The notes: generated by a model not told the origin, from the letters alone. 64,000 nt of DNA from Streptomyces sp. A1136 (GCF_004795055.1 NZ_SSBJ01000024.1:1-64000); one strand, 5' to 3'. Shown: positions 33,683-42,640, counted from the stretch's first letter. Program-made: numbers and translations.

Positions 33683-35407
33683 TCAGGGCGCCATCTCGTA
33701 CGCCCCGGCCAGCGCCTCCACGCGCGCCCAGACGCGCGCCGAGCGGTCCGCGTCGACCACCGGGCGGCGAACCGCCCCGAGCGCCCAACTCTGCTGCTCC
33801 GCCGTGGCGGAGTCCTTGCCGTACAGCTCCACCGCGTGTGCGGAGAAGTCGCGCACGAGGACTGCGAAGAGTTCGTCGAGCACGTCCTCGTCCAGACCCG
33901 ACAGGCGCGCCTGCTCCAGGATCAGCTGGCCGTGCACGACCAGGGCGAAAAGCTGTCCCACGGCCAGAAGGAGGTCGAGGTCACGGCTCTGCTCCTCGTC
34001 GGGGGCGGCGGTCCGCACGAACTCGCACAGGGCGTCGGCCTGCTCGCGGAACCGGCCGACGTTGGGCAGGGCCGCGTACGCGTCGAAGGCCGGGCGCCAG
34101 TCGTGGAACCGTACGGAGCCCAGACCCCGGGCAGGCCCCTGGCGGAAGAGGAACGCGTCGTCGGCCGCGTCGAGGCGGGTCGGCACGGGCGCGTACTCGG
34201 CGGGCTCCAGCAGGTGGTTGCGCATGAACTTCAGGATCAGCGCGAGGTTCACGTGGACCGTGCCCTCCAGCTTCGGCAGGCTGCGGATCTCCACGGCCGC
34301 CTGGGCGAAGTAGGTGTCCTTCTCGAAGCCCTTGGCGGCGATGACGTCCCACATCAGGTCGATGACCTTCTCGCCCTCCGTGGTCACCTTCATCTTGGTC
34401 ATCGGGTTGAACAGCAGGTAGCGGCGGTCGTCGGGACCGGCGGAGCGGAAGTAGTCCACGGCGCGGTCGCTGAACAGCTTCATCCCGACGAGGCGGACGT
34501 ATGCGTCGGCCAGTTCGCGGCGCACGTGCGGGAAGGCGGTGACGGGGCGGCCGTAGAGGATGCGGTTGTTCGCGTGGGTGACGGCCTCGTACATCGCGTG
34601 CTCGCAGATGCCGATCGAGGCGGTGCAGAGGTTGAACTTGCCGACGTTGACGGTGTTGAGGGCGGCGTCGAAGGCGGCGCGGCCGGTGTGCAGGACGTCC
34701 TCGGCGCGGACCGGGTAGTCGTCGAGGCGGAACTCGCTGACGTACTTGGACGAGTCGACGACGTTCTTCACCAGGTGGTACGCCGGGTGGCGGCTGTCGG
34801 CGGCGAAGAAGACGTACCCGTCGGGGCCCTCGACGTCGGTGCGGCGGCCGAAGACGGACACGAGACCGGCGGCGTTTCCGTTGCCGATGTAGTACTTGGA
34901 CCCGCGGGCCCGGAAGCCGCCGTCGCCGTCGGGCTCCAGCAGCATGTCGGTGGAGTAGATGTCCGCGCCGTGGGTCTTCTCGGACAGACCGAACGCGAAG
35001 ACCTCACCCTCGTCGAGGAGCCGCGCCGCGCGGGAACGGGCGGCGGCGTTGTCGCTCTGCCAGACCGGACCGAGGCCGAGGATGGTGACCTGCCAGGCGT
35101 ACCAGTAGTCGAGGCCGTAGAACCCGAAGATCTCGTTCAGGGCGGCTATCCGCGCGGTGTCCCAGCGCTTGTCCGGCCGGTCGTCAGCGGCCTCGGGCGT
35201 CGGGGTCAGGAAGCTCGCGAAGAGGCCCTCCTTCGCGGAGAACGCGAGGAAGTCCGCGAGCCAGGCACGGGAGCGGTAGTCCTCGATCAGCTTGCGCTTG
35301 CCGCGGGCCTCGAACCAGTCGACGGTGGCCCGCAGCAGCCTGCGGGTCTCGGGGTCGAAGTGGGCGGGGTCGTAGGTGTGCGGGTTGAACAGCAGGGTGT
35401 CGGTCAT
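33683..35407 (-). CDS. Acyl-CoA dehydrogenase family protein
   Basis: This 574-residue flavoprotein starts at MTDTLLFNPHTYDPAHFDPE. The flavin-binding middle domain shows FGLSEKTHGADIYSTDM and SKYYIGNGNAAGLVSVFGRR, and a helical C-terminal domain extends beyond the usual 380 residues, as in acyl-CoA oxidase-like or very-long-chain types. It probably oxidises an acyl-CoA. The PadR gene lies 148 bp upstream on the same strand and may control it. Confidence 0.85.
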   Translation of the reverse strand: MTDTLLFNPHTYDPAHFDPETRRLLRATVDWFEARGKRKLIEDYRSRAWLADFLAFSAKEGLFASFLTPTPEAADDRPDKRWDTARIAALNEIFGFYGLDYWYAWQVTILGLGPVWQSDNAAARSRAARLLDEGEVFAFGLSEKTHGADIYSTDMLLEPDGDGGFRARGSKYYIGNGNAAGLVSVFGRRTDVEGPDGYVFFAADSRHPAYHLVKNVVDSSKYVSEFRLDDYPVRAEDVLHTGRAAFDAALNTVNVGKFNLCTASIGICEHAMYEAVTHANNRILYGRPVTAFPHVRRELADAYVRLVGMKLFSDRAVDYFRSAGPDDRRYLLFNPMTKMKVTTEGEKVIDLMWDVIAAKGFEKDTYFAQAAVEIRSLPKLEGTVHVNLALILKFMRNHLLEPAEYAPVPTRLDAADDAFLFRQGPARGLGSVRFHDWRPAFDAYAALPNVGRFREQADALCEFVRTAAPDEEQSRDLDLLLAVGQLFALVVHGQLILEQARLSGLDEDVLDELFAVLVRDFSAHAVELYGKDSATAEQQSWALGAVRRPVVDADRSARVWARVEALAGAYEMAP

Positions 35408-35555
35408 GAGGGTTCGCCTTCCGGGCCCGGGTGCGGTCCGGGCCCTGTCGATGGATGGGGGCGTCGAGGAACGGGGGCCGGAATGGGGGCGGGGTGGGGG
35501 GGGCGGGATCGGTGGCGGCGCGGCCGTGGCACGGTCGGCGCGGCCGGTCGGCGTA

Positions 35556-36104
35556 TCAGGAGATCCGGTGGAGCGTGGCGAGGACGTCCTCTAGCCAGGC
35601 GAGCATCATCCGCTCGTAGGCGATGCCGCCGCGCAACACGACGTGTTGCAGCTCCTGACCGGCGTCCGGCGTGGTGGGCGCCGCGGGGCCGGTGAAGTCG
35701 CGCAGCTCCCCCGCGAGGTAGTGCGTGAGGCGGTCGGCGTGCGCCTGGTGGTGTCGCTCGACCTCGCGGATCAGCGCGGCCGGGTCGTCGAAGGCCGCGC
35801 CACGGATCTTGACGGCGATCTCGTGACGGACGCTGTCGGGCTGGACGGGGTCGCGCAGCCAGGCGGAGAGCGCGGCGCGGCCGGCCTGGGTGACGGAGTG
35901 TTCGTTCTTGTCCGGCCTTGCCTGCTGGGGAACCGCGCGGACCTCGGTCCAGCCGTCGATCTCCATCCGCTTGAGCACGCGGTAGATCTGCTGGTGGGTC
36001 GCGGTCCAGAAGTAACCGATGGACCGGTCGAACCGCCGGGCCAGCTCATAGCCGGAGCCCGGCTGCTCCAGCAGGGAGACGAGGATCGCGTGCTCAAGCG
36101 CCAT
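35556..36104 (-). CDS. PadR family transcriptional regulator
   Basis: This 182-residue protein starts at ATG (36104) with MALEHAILVSLLEQPGSGYE, the classic PadR N-terminus; an earlier GTG or ATG would read through the operator. The winged helix (about 1-85) includes THQQIYRVLKRMEIDGW, and the C-terminal helical dimerisation domain runs to the end. A perfect palindrome overlaps its promoter. It probably regulates the following acyl-CoA dehydrogenase gene. Confidence 0.88.
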   Translation of the reverse strand: MALEHAILVSLLEQPGSGYELARRFDRSIGYFWTATHQQIYRVLKRMEIDGWTEVRAVPQQARPDKNEHSVTQAGRAALSAWLRDPVQPDSVRHEIAVKIRGAAFDDPAALIREVERHHQAHADRLTHYLAGELRDFTGPAAPTTPDAGQELQHVVLRGGIAYERMMLAWLEDVLATLHRIS

Positions 36105-36117
36105 ACTCGAATCTTGA

Positions 36118-36135
36118 TATGCAACTCGTTGCATA
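36118..36135. promoter_or_regulatory. PadR operator
   Basis: Palindrome TATGCAAC-TC-GTTGCATA, 14 bp upstream of the PadR ATG. PadR proteins bind ATGxxAC-type dyads, so autoregulation is likely. Confidence 0.75.
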
Positions 36136-36225
36136 GACAAGCGTCACCGCCCCGATGAGACGCGCCTCACCCCTGGCGACGGCCGCCCGTCATGCGCACG
36201 GGATTCCCGCCCCCTCGCTCGTGGC

Positions 36226-36843
36226 CTATCCGCTCAGTCCCACGACTCCCCAGCCCTGCCCGGCCGCTTCGGACAGGACGCGGTCCCAGTCGTCCAGCAG
36301 GTCGGTGAACTCGTCGAAGTCGCGGATCCATCCGTGCGGGGTGGCCGCGTACTCCTGGAAGGCCTGACGCAGCCCGCCCAGCCGTGGCCGTATCCGCTCC
36401 GACATCGCGGCCAGTTCCTTCACGCTGTCCGGCGAGCGCGCCAGCAGCACTCCTCGGGTGACGGCGGGGTCGTCGCAGAAGACGCCCGGATCGACGTGCT
36501 CCGCCTCGCCGTCCATTCCTCCCCATACGAGCCCCAGCAGCAAGGCGTCCAACTCGGCGCGTAGCGACGGATCGGCGTGGTCGCGTACGGACTCCCAGCG
36601 CTCCCCCGCCCAGAAGTGGGCCTTGAACGAGCCGAGGGTGTTTCGGAACTCGTAGACGGAGAACGAAGCGCGGTGAGGTCCTCGTGGCCGATGCCACTCG
36701 CCTTCGCCCTTCGGCGCGTCGTCATCCCACAGCCCGGTCTCGTCGGCGTACCAGGCGTCCCTCAACCTCGACAGCCTCCCCCTCTCGGGGACTTCGCCCA
36801 GCCAGGACCAGTCCGCGATCAGCACAGTCATGTCCAGTCCCAT
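36226..36843 (-). CDS. Streptomycete conserved hypothetical protein (205 aa)
   Basis: The protein begins MGLDMTVLIADWSWLGEVPE and is acidic, soluble and Trp-rich (WSWLG, YADETGLWDDD, WHRPRGPHRASFSVYEF). I know similar streptomycete proteins only as hypotheticals and assign no function. A second in-frame ATG at 36830 is equally usable. It lies downstream of a TetR gene on the same strand. Confidence 0.7.
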   Translation of the reverse strand: MGLDMTVLIADWSWLGEVPERGRLSRLRDAWYADETGLWDDDAPKGEGEWHRPRGPHRASFSVYEFRNTLGSFKAHFWAGERWESVRDHADPSLRAELDALLLGLVWGGMDGEAEHVDPGVFCDDPAVTRGVLLARSPDSVKELAAMSERIRPRLGGLRQAFQEYAATPHGWIRDFDEFTDLLDDWDRVLSEAAGQGWGVVGLSG

Positions 36844-36910
36844 GCCGCCGAGCGTACCGACCCCCCGTGCGGCAGGCCTGATCGGGCACGGCGCGGTCCG
36901 GACGACTTCG

Positions 36911-37543
36911 TCACTCTCCGGCCTGAAGACCGCTCCAGCCGTGTTCCAGCAGGTCGAAGACGCGCGCGAGGGCCTCGCGGGGGTCGGCCGGCAGGTCATC
37001 GCGTGAGCGCACCGCGCGGGGGGCTTCGAGCGCGAAGTGGGCCAGGGCGGTGCAGGCGGGATCGTCCGCGGCGAGGCCGCTCTCCTCGGCGATGACCCGG
37101 GCGAGCGCGGCGGTGTGGCGCATCCACATGGTCTGGGCGTAGTCGCGCAGGGCCGGGGTGGCGTTGACCAGGTCGGTGAAGGCGGTGAACCGGGCGTCGT
37201 CGCCGCTGTGGGCCAGCCGGGTGCGCAGAGCGTGTTGCCGCAGGGCCGCGGGGATGGACTGCCCTTTCGGCCGTTCGCGGACGGCGGCGAGGAGAGCCGC
37301 CTCCCGGTCGGTGTCCTCGTCGAACACGAGCGCTTCCTTGACGGGGAAGTGCTTGAAAAGCGTGGTGGTGGAGACGTCGGCCGCGTCGGCGATCTCGCGG
37401 ATGCCGACGTTGTCGTATCCGCGCTCCACGAACAGGCGCAGGGCCGCGTCGGCGAGGGCCTGACGGGTGGCGGCCTTCTTCCGCTCGCGGCGGCCCATCG
37501 CGGGTGCCGGAGCGGTCGGGGCGTCGGTCGTGGTGTCGGGCAT
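36911..37543 (-). CDS. TetR family regulator (divergent to the scrambled monooxygenase)
   Basis: This 210-residue protein starts at ATG 37543; a GTG two codons upstream is the alternative. The helix-turn-helix lies at about 28-72 (ALADAALRLFVERGYDNVGI then DVSTTTLFKHFPVKEALVF). Its C-terminal domain is typical TetR. It is divergent from the broken FAD-monooxygenase gene and was probably its repressor, so its local target is lost. Confidence 0.85.
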   Translation of the reverse strand: MPDTTTDAPTAPAPAMGRRERKKAATRQALADAALRLFVERGYDNVGIREIADAADVSTTTLFKHFPVKEALVFDEDTDREAALLAAVRERPKGQSIPAALRQHALRTRLAHSGDDARFTAFTDLVNATPALRDYAQTMWMRHTAALARVIAEESGLAADDPACTALAHFALEAPRAVRSRDDLPADPREALARVFDLLEHGWSGLQAGE

Positions 37544-37675
37544 GACCACACCCTACCGTTTGGTTGCCCAGATCCAAAAGTTGACTCGTTGCACTTATTT
37601 ACTGGTTGTGCTTTTCTGAGACGGCGGCCCCGAGGTCGCCCATGAACCGCTCCACGACACGGACGGAAGCCCACC

Positions 37676-38594
37676 GTGAACGCCACCCCCGCACCCCGCA
37701 TCGCCATCATCGGAGCCGGCCCCGGCGGCCTGACCTGCGCGCGCATCCTCCAACGCCACGGCATCGGCGTCACCGTCCACGACCGCGACGCCGGCCGGCC
37801 GTTGGTCGGCGCTCCGACCGTCCGCAGGGTGTGGCCCCAGCGCACGGTGCTCGGTTCGAGGGAGTCGAGGATGTGGTCGTCCCCGTCGCGCTGGGCGAAC
37901 AGGCCTCGGTCACCGTCGGCGGCCCGACGCCCGCGACCAGGGCGGCACCCTAGACCTCCACGCCGACAACGGGCAGGTCGCCCTGCGCGAAGCCGGTCTG
38001 CTGGACGAGTTCTTCCGACTGGCCCGGTGTCATGGAGGGTGAGGCCATTGGCGGTGATCCAGTCGGCCGGGACGCGCTGGACGATGTAGACGCGCCCGCT
38101 GTACCGGGGAGTGGTGGGGGAGAGGGCGCGCCGGACCCTCGACCAGGCGAGGTGGTGGAAGCGGACGGTGCCCGTCGGGTCCATCTGGCGCATCTCCTGC
38201 CCCTCTGGACATCCGCGCCCTCCTCGCGGACCGCTACCGCGACTGGTCGCCCCTCTTGCGCAGGCTGATCACGGACAACGACGGGCTTTACGTCGACCGC
38301 CCGATATACGCCCTCCCCGTGCCGCACACCTGGGAGCACGACCCGACGGTGACGCTGGTCGGCGACGCCGCCCACCTCATGCCGCCGCTGGGCGTCGGCG
38401 TGAACCTGGCCATGCTGGACGCCTGCGAACTCGCCCTCGCCATCGCCCGACACGACACCGCGGGCGATGCCGTACGCGCCTACGAGGAGACGATGCTGCC
38501 GCGCTCGGTGGCGATGGCACGGCTGCTCGACGGTGGAGCCGAGGAGCTGCTGTCCACCGAGATGCCCGACTTCGCCCACGAAGCCGCCCATTGA
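37676..38594 (+). pseudogene. Scrambled TetX-like FAD monooxygenase
   Basis: The ends are in order: a GTG start with the FAD-binding loop IAIIGAGPGGLTCARILQRH (37676 to about 37796), and a C-terminal third from about 38206 with HTWEHDPTVTLVGDAAHLMP. Between them, pieces are shuffled and flipped. About 37803-37920 is inverted and, read on the minus strand, joins a late segment (GDRGLFAQRDGDDHI) to an earlier one (LDSLEPSTVRWGHTLRTVGA). About 37926-38029 is in normal orientation (GGTLDLHADNGQVALREAGL). About 38031-38206 is inverted and joins three segments (MRQMDPTGTVRFHH, AWSRVRRALSPTTPRYSG, RVYIVQRVPADWITANGLT). The order is therefore A, -D, -F, B, -G, -E, -C, H. It cannot encode a working enzyme. 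Confidence 0.8.
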
Positions 38595-38626
38595 CGAACT
38601 CCCGCGACACGCTGCGTCATTGCAGT

Positions 38627-38662
38627 ACCTAGGCGTCTTAGGTTATACCTAGGACTCCTAGG
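38627..38662 (+). promoter_or_regulatory. Two CCTAGG-type operator dyads
   Basis: Dyad 1 is ACCTAGG-CGT-CTTAGGT (38627-38643); dyad 2 is CCTAGGA-C-TCCTAGG (38648-38662), a perfect inverted repeat about the central base. They end 24 bp before the TetR ATG and are likely its autoregulatory sites. Confidence 0.75.
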
Positions 38663-38686
38663 AAATGTCGATCGGCAGGAGGGGAC

Positions 38687-39280
38687 ATGGCGCGGGCCGG
38701 ACTGACGGCGGAGCGGGTGACGATCACCGGCGCCGAGTTGGCGGACGAGGTGGGGTTCGAGCGGGTGACGATGTCCCAGGTGGCCCGGCGGCTGGGGGTG
38801 AAGGACGCGAGCCTCTACACCCACGTGCGCAATCTGGAGGATCTGCGCGGGCGGATCGCGCTGCTCGCGGCGGACGAGAAGACCGCGCTCATCGCGGAGG
38901 CGACCGCCGGTCGGGCGGGCAAGGACGCTCTGGCCGCGTACGCCAACGCCTGGCGGGAGTACGCCCACCGGCACCCGGGCCGCTACGCCGCGACACAGAG
39001 CGCCATCCGCATCGACCCCGAACTGGTCTCGGCAGCCCCGGGGCCACGGCGCGCGGTCGAACTGACCTACGGCATGCTGCGGGGCTATCGACTCCCTGAG
39101 CCCGATCTGACCGACGCCGTCCGGTTGCTGCGCAGCACGTTCCACGGGTTCGTCGCCCTGGAGGCGACGGGCGGGTTCGGGCACGAGCGTGCGCCGCAGC
39201 AGTCCTGGGTCCGCGCCCTCGACGCCCTGCACACCCTGCTGGAGCACTGGCCCGCGTCACGAGATGGAGACCCCGCATGA
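38687..39280 (+). CDS. TetR family regulator with TetR-C WHG-type domain
   Basis: This 197-residue protein starts at ATG with AGGAGGGG upstream. The helix-turn-helix (about 8-52) reads ELADEVGFERVTMSQVARRL then VKDASLYTHVRNLEDL. The C-terminal domain contains LLRSTFHGFVALEATGGFG, typical of the WHG-type TetR C-terminus. Its stop overlaps the next start as ATGA, so it is translationally coupled to the hydrolase. Confidence 0.87.
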   Translation: MARAGLTAERVTITGAELADEVGFERVTMSQVARRLGVKDASLYTHVRNLEDLRGRIALLAADEKTALIAEATAGRAGKDALAAYANAWREYAHRHPGRYAATQSAIRIDPELVSAAPGPRRAVELTYGMLRGYRLPEPDLTDAVRLLRSTFHGFVALEATGGFGHERAPQQSWVRALDALHTLLEHWPASRDGDPA

Positions 39281-40119
39281 CCGACCCCGTCACCGGCAGG
39301 CTGCGCGTACCCGGCGCGACCCTGCACTACGAAGTGCGCGGCCGAGGCCCGATCCTGCTGCTGATCCCCGGAGGTACGGGCGACGCAGCCTCACTGGCCG
39401 GCGTCGCGGAGGACTTGGCCGTCGAGTACACGGTCGCGACCTACGACCCGCGCGGCATGTCCCGCAGTGCGTTGGACGACCCCGGCGCCGAGCAGCGGGT
39501 GGCCGAGCATGCCGATGACGCGTTCCGCTTGCTGGAACTCCTTTCCCCCGGGGAGCCCGCCCGGGTGTTCGGCTCCAGCTCGGGCGCCATCACCGCGCTG
39601 CACCTGCTGACGACACATCCCGAACGCGTGGGACGCGTCGTCGCGCACGAGCCGCCTTTGGTCGAGGTCCTCCCGGACGCCGCCGAACACCGCGCGCTCA
39701 TCGCGCGCGTACAGGAGACGCTCCGCACCCGAGGGCTCATGCCGGCGATGGCCGTGTTCGCCGCAGGCCTGACGAAGGAGGGGAACACGGAGGCCACGGA
39801 ACCGGGCAACGGGGTCGAGCTGCCGCCCCAGGCACCGGAACGGGTCGAGCGGATGATGGCCAACCTGCCCTACTTCATGGGCCGTATCGTGCCCGGTTTC
39901 ATGTCGTACAGCCCGGACATCCGGCGGATGGAGGCTCTGGCGGACCGACTCGTACTCGCCGGGGGCCAGGAGTCGCGCGGTGAGTTGCCCTACCGTCCGG
40001 CCGCCCTCATGGCCGAGCGCAGCGGCACCGAACTCCTGCACTTCCCCGGCGGACACACCGGCCTGACCACCCACCCCGCCGAGTTCTGCGAGCTCCTCCG
40101 CAGCACTCTCCGCTCGTAG
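39277..40119 (+). CDS. Alpha/beta hydrolase
   Basis: This 280-residue protein has the canonical fold: oxyanion-loop region ILLLIPGGTGDAASLAG, nucleophile elbow GSSSGA within VFGSSSGAITALHLLTTHPE, and a C-terminal His in LLHFPGGHTGLTTHPAEF. The middle helical cap fits a small-molecule esterase or similar. It is coupled by a 4-nt overlap to the TetR gene, so its substrate may relate to the TetR ligand. Confidence 0.88.
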   Translation: MTDPVTGRLRVPGATLHYEVRGRGPILLLIPGGTGDAASLAGVAEDLAVEYTVATYDPRGMSRSALDDPGAEQRVAEHADDAFRLLELLSPGEPARVFGSSSGAITALHLLTTHPERVGRVVAHEPPLVEVLPDAAEHRALIARVQETLRTRGLMPAMAVFAAGLTKEGNTEATEPGNGVELPPQAPERVERMMANLPYFMGRIVPGFMSYSPDIRRMEALADRLVLAGGQESRGELPYRPAALMAERSGTELLHFPGGHTGLTTHPAEFCELLRSTLRS

Positions 40120-40229
40120 CCACACGGCCGGCCACGCCCCGACGCCTGCCGCAGGGCCGAGGCCGTGCCCGGTCGGCGGTGCGCCTGGTCGATGCGGCCC
40201 TCCACGTGGTGCGAGCGCGGACGACAACA

Positions 40230-40281
40230 GGGCGGTGGCCCGCCCCTTCCCCGACGTCGGGGAAGGGGCGGGCCACCGCCC
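40230..40281. terminator. 52-bp perfect palindrome, probable bidirectional terminator
   Basis: The left 26 bases (40230-40255) are the exact reverse complement of the right 26 (40256-40281), with no loop. It sits between the convergent hydrolase and tiny hydrophobic genes, 110 bp after the former and 31 bp after the latter. It is very GC-rich with no U-tract. Confidence 0.7.
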
Positions 40282-40312
40282 TGGATGTCATCACTACACG
40301 GTCGCCGAGCGG

Positions 40313-40474
40313 CTACCAGCGATACCAGCGGCCACTGCCCCCCTTCGGACGGGCGACGAAGCCGATCAGCCAGAGCACCAGCACCGCGATGGCGACCCAC
40401 CAGAGGATCTTCACCGCGAAACCGGCACCGAACAGGATCAGAGCGAGCAGAAGAACAAGAAGCAGGGGAACCAT
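40313..40474 (-). CDS. Small hydrophobic membrane protein, copy 2 (53 aa)
   Basis: The protein is identical to that at 14-175 except Ala instead of Val at residue 30; the stop codon is TAG rather than TAA. The ribosome site GGAGG and the first 50 bases of leader match copy 1. It begins MVPLLLVLLLALILFGAGFA and ends in the same basic GRWYRW tail. The duplication is a whole-gene-plus-leader copy, in the same orientation, about 40.3 kb away. Confidence 0.8.
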   Translation of the reverse strand: MVPLLLVLLLALILFGAGFAVKILWWVAIAVLVLWLIGFVARPKGGSGRWYRW

Positions 40475-40549
40475 AGTTATCAACCTCCGAACCGCCTACT
40501 GCCCGACTACCCTCCGACCATGCACGCGATCTTTATCGGTTTCTTATCC
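40313..40549 (-). repeat. 237-bp direct repeat, copy 2
   Basis: This is the partner of 14-250, same orientation and length. Differences cluster at silent codon positions and just beyond the leader (around 40527-40541). Confidence 0.85.
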
Positions 40550-40659
40550 CGGCAGGCGGGCAGGAGAGCGCGCTTGGCGCCCGCACATGTCTTGGGGCGC
40601 CGCCGGGACCTCGTGGGGTGAGGGCGCGTCAGCAGCGCTCGCCCGGGCAGACGAGGTCC

Positions 40660-41160
40660 ATGTCCGGAGAACACGCACGTCCCACGAACGCACTGTTCCG
40701 TTCCGTCGCCGGCCCCGGGGCGGCCCCACACGGGGCACGCCACGGGCGGCGCGCAGGGTTCGCCAGGCGCCTGCGCGGCAGGCTCCGCGCGTACCGCGAC
40801 ATCGCTTTCCTCTCCACCCACATCCCCGGTGACGGCGCCGAGGCGGGGCCCGGGGAGGAGTGCCTGCTCCTGGTCCACGGCCGCAAGGTCGTCGGTCAGA
40901 TCCACTACCGGATCTGCGCCGCCTGCGCGGAAGGCGTCGTCACCGGCCTCGACCTGGACGGGCACCTCCATTCCACCGGGATCGGTACCCGGGCCCTGTC
41001 GCACCTCCGCTCCCGGTACCCGGGAACCACTTGGCGCAGCACCCTCACCCTGCGCACCACACGCGACCTGTTTCGACGCATGCGCATCCCCGCCGCTTCG
41101 GCCGATGTCGTGTGCGCGCACGCTCGGGCCGGGCGGGACGCGTTGCAGCCGACGAGCTGA
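40660..41160 (+). CDS. Putative GNAT-like acetyltransferase (166 aa)
   Basis: The central part, with LLLVHGRKVVGQIHYRIC then GVVTGLDLDGHLHSTGIGTR, reads like a GNAT core with a degenerate acetyl-CoA loop (HSTGIGTRALSHL in place of RGxGxG/A). Helices follow. I am unsure of the start: ATG 40660 has only a close GAGG, and a GTG at 40618 is possible. Function unknown. Confidence 0.5.
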   Translation: MSGEHARPTNALFRSVAGPGAAPHGARHGRRAGFARRLRGRLRAYRDIAFLSTHIPGDGAEAGPGEECLLLVHGRKVVGQIHYRICAACAEGVVTGLDLDGHLHSTGIGTRALSHLRSRYPGTTWRSTLTLRTTRDLFRRMRIPAASADVVCAHARAGRDALQPTS

Positions 41161-41366
41161 CCGTCGGCCCGCGCGCGTCATCCGGGACGGGCGGGTTACG
41201 CCTACGACCCCTGGGCATCGTCGCCGCGTGCGGGAAGTCGATCCGTCCTTCCGCCGGGAAGCCGTGGCGGTGTCCGTGCGGGTCCCAGCGCCAAGCGTTG
41301 CTGCTGAGCGAGGCCGCCAGCGCTTCCGACCGCGCCACTCTACGTTCCGGCCGCCCGAGTGGCCGG

Positions 41367-41942
41367 TCAGCGGGGTGGCTCGTCCCCCGGGGCGAGGACG
41401 GTTCGGCAATCGCGCCAGGCTTCGGCGCTCAGCAGGTCCCGGAGTCGGGTGAACAGGCCGAGCAGGTCGCTGCCCCACCTGGCGCGGAACGCGGCGTCGA
41501 AGTGGGCGATGTCCAGTTCGTTGGCGGCCGACAGTTCGGCGAAGTCCCGGCGCGGTTGGGGCCCCGGGTCGACGGCTCGGCCGGTGAACCGGTCGTGGAA
41601 GACGGCATCAGGCCGTCCGAGGAGGGGGTAGGTGGCCTTCCGGTCGCATGAGGCGTACAGATACACGATCGCCTCCGCCTCGTCACCGATGACCGCCGCC
41701 AGGTCCTCGCGGCGGTCCGGAGGCAGCAGAGGGGTGGGAAAGCCGTCCGTGCCGTAGAACGCGTGGCACAAGCCCGCGAGTCGGAGGACCGGGCGGGCGT
41801 TCCACGCGGCGAGTCGCGCCTGTACCCGGTGGAGGTGGGCGAGGAGAGTGCCCCCGGGGTGGGCGATGTCCTCGGCGCCGAACTCGCGCAGCAGGGCGAG
41901 GGCCTGTTCGACCGCAGGGGGCCGAGCGGGAACGGTGGGCAC
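41367..41942 (-). CDS. HD-like DUF6817-type protein
   Basis: This 191-residue protein starts at GTG with AAAGGA some 11 bases upstream. The pattern GGTLLAHLHRVQARLAAWNA then LAGLCHAFYGTDGFP resembles small HD-domain-like proteins with a conserved HL...H-x-YGT motif (DUF6817, from memory). It may be a metal-dependent hydrolase. It lies at the end of the VOC/AraC group, 42 bp after a VOC gene. Confidence 0.55.
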   Translation of the reverse strand: MPTVPARPPAVEQALALLREFGAEDIAHPGGTLLAHLHRVQARLAAWNARPVLRLAGLCHAFYGTDGFPTPLLPPDRREDLAAVIGDEAEAIVYLYASCDRKATYPLLGRPDAVFHDRFTGRAVDPGPQPRRDFAELSAANELDIAHFDAAFRARWGSDLLGLFTRLRDLLSAEAWRDCRTVLAPGDEPPR

Positions 41943-41984
41943 GGGGTCGGTGTCCTTTCTGCGGCGCGGCGCGGCGGACGGGAG

Positions 41985-42635
41985 TCAGGACGGTTCGGAC
42001 GGCGCGGACGCCTCCCACGCGAATCCGTCCGGGTCGGTGAAGGACCCGGCGGTGCTGCCGAGGACGATGCGGTGCGAGCCGGTGCCGTCGGCCGGGACGC
42101 CCACATCCTTCGCCAGGCCGGAGCGCTTGTACAGCGCGAGCTTGACGGGACCCTCGCCGCCGGCGAATTCGGTGTACTTGCCGCCGAAGCTCTTGGCCAC
42201 GGTCAGCCCCCGGTCGACGTAGAACTGCTTGCCGGCCTTCATGTCCCCGACGCCGAGCAGGAGCACGACCTCGTCGATCTCGCGCGTGGCCGGGCCGGTG
42301 TCCTTCCTCGCCGAGGTCGCGACCTTCCAGATCGTCCCGTCCGGCGCCTGGACGACGCCGCCGTAGCCCCACAGCGACTTGGCGGCGGGCTTGAGCACCC
42401 TGGCGCCGGCGTTCACGGCGGCGTCGAGGAAGCTGTCGACGGTGGCCCGACGGGACACCGTGAGCGCCAGCGTGAAGCCGCGGAACCCGGTCGAGGGGGC
42501 TTGGGAGGCCCGCACGCCCACGTAGGCGTCCACCCCGAAGGCCGTGTGGAAGCGGTGGGCGGCCTCGGGGTCGGCCACTTCGAGGGTGACGGACGAGAGG
42601 AAGGCGGTGGATGCGGTGGATTCGGTGGTTGTCAT
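41985..42635 (-). CDS. VOC superfamily protein (two-module)
   Basis: This 216-residue protein starts at ATG 42635, five bases after the AraC stop, so it is co-transcribed with that regulator. It has two glyoxalase-like modules: VTLEVADPEAAHRFHTAFGV and VVLLLGVGDMKAGKQFYVDR, the second ending TDPDGFAWEAS. The substrate is unknown. Streptomycetes often pair such genes with an AraC regulator. Confidence 0.82.
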   Translation of the reverse strand: MTTTESTASTAFLSSVTLEVADPEAAHRFHTAFGVDAYVGVRASQAPSTGFRGFTLALTVSRRATVDSFLDAAVNAGARVLKPAAKSLWGYGGVVQAPDGTIWKVATSARKDTGPATREIDEVVLLLGVGDMKAGKQFYVDRGLTVAKSFGGKYTEFAGGEGPVKLALYKRSGLAKDVGVPADGTGSHRIVLGSTAGSFTDPDGFAWEASAPSEPS

Positions 42636-42640
42636 GACCC

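Noticed and set aside
37790..38210. An antisense gene within the monooxygenase region.
   Set aside because: The minus-strand similarity is to fragments of the same monooxygenase in shuffled order, not to a separate intact gene.
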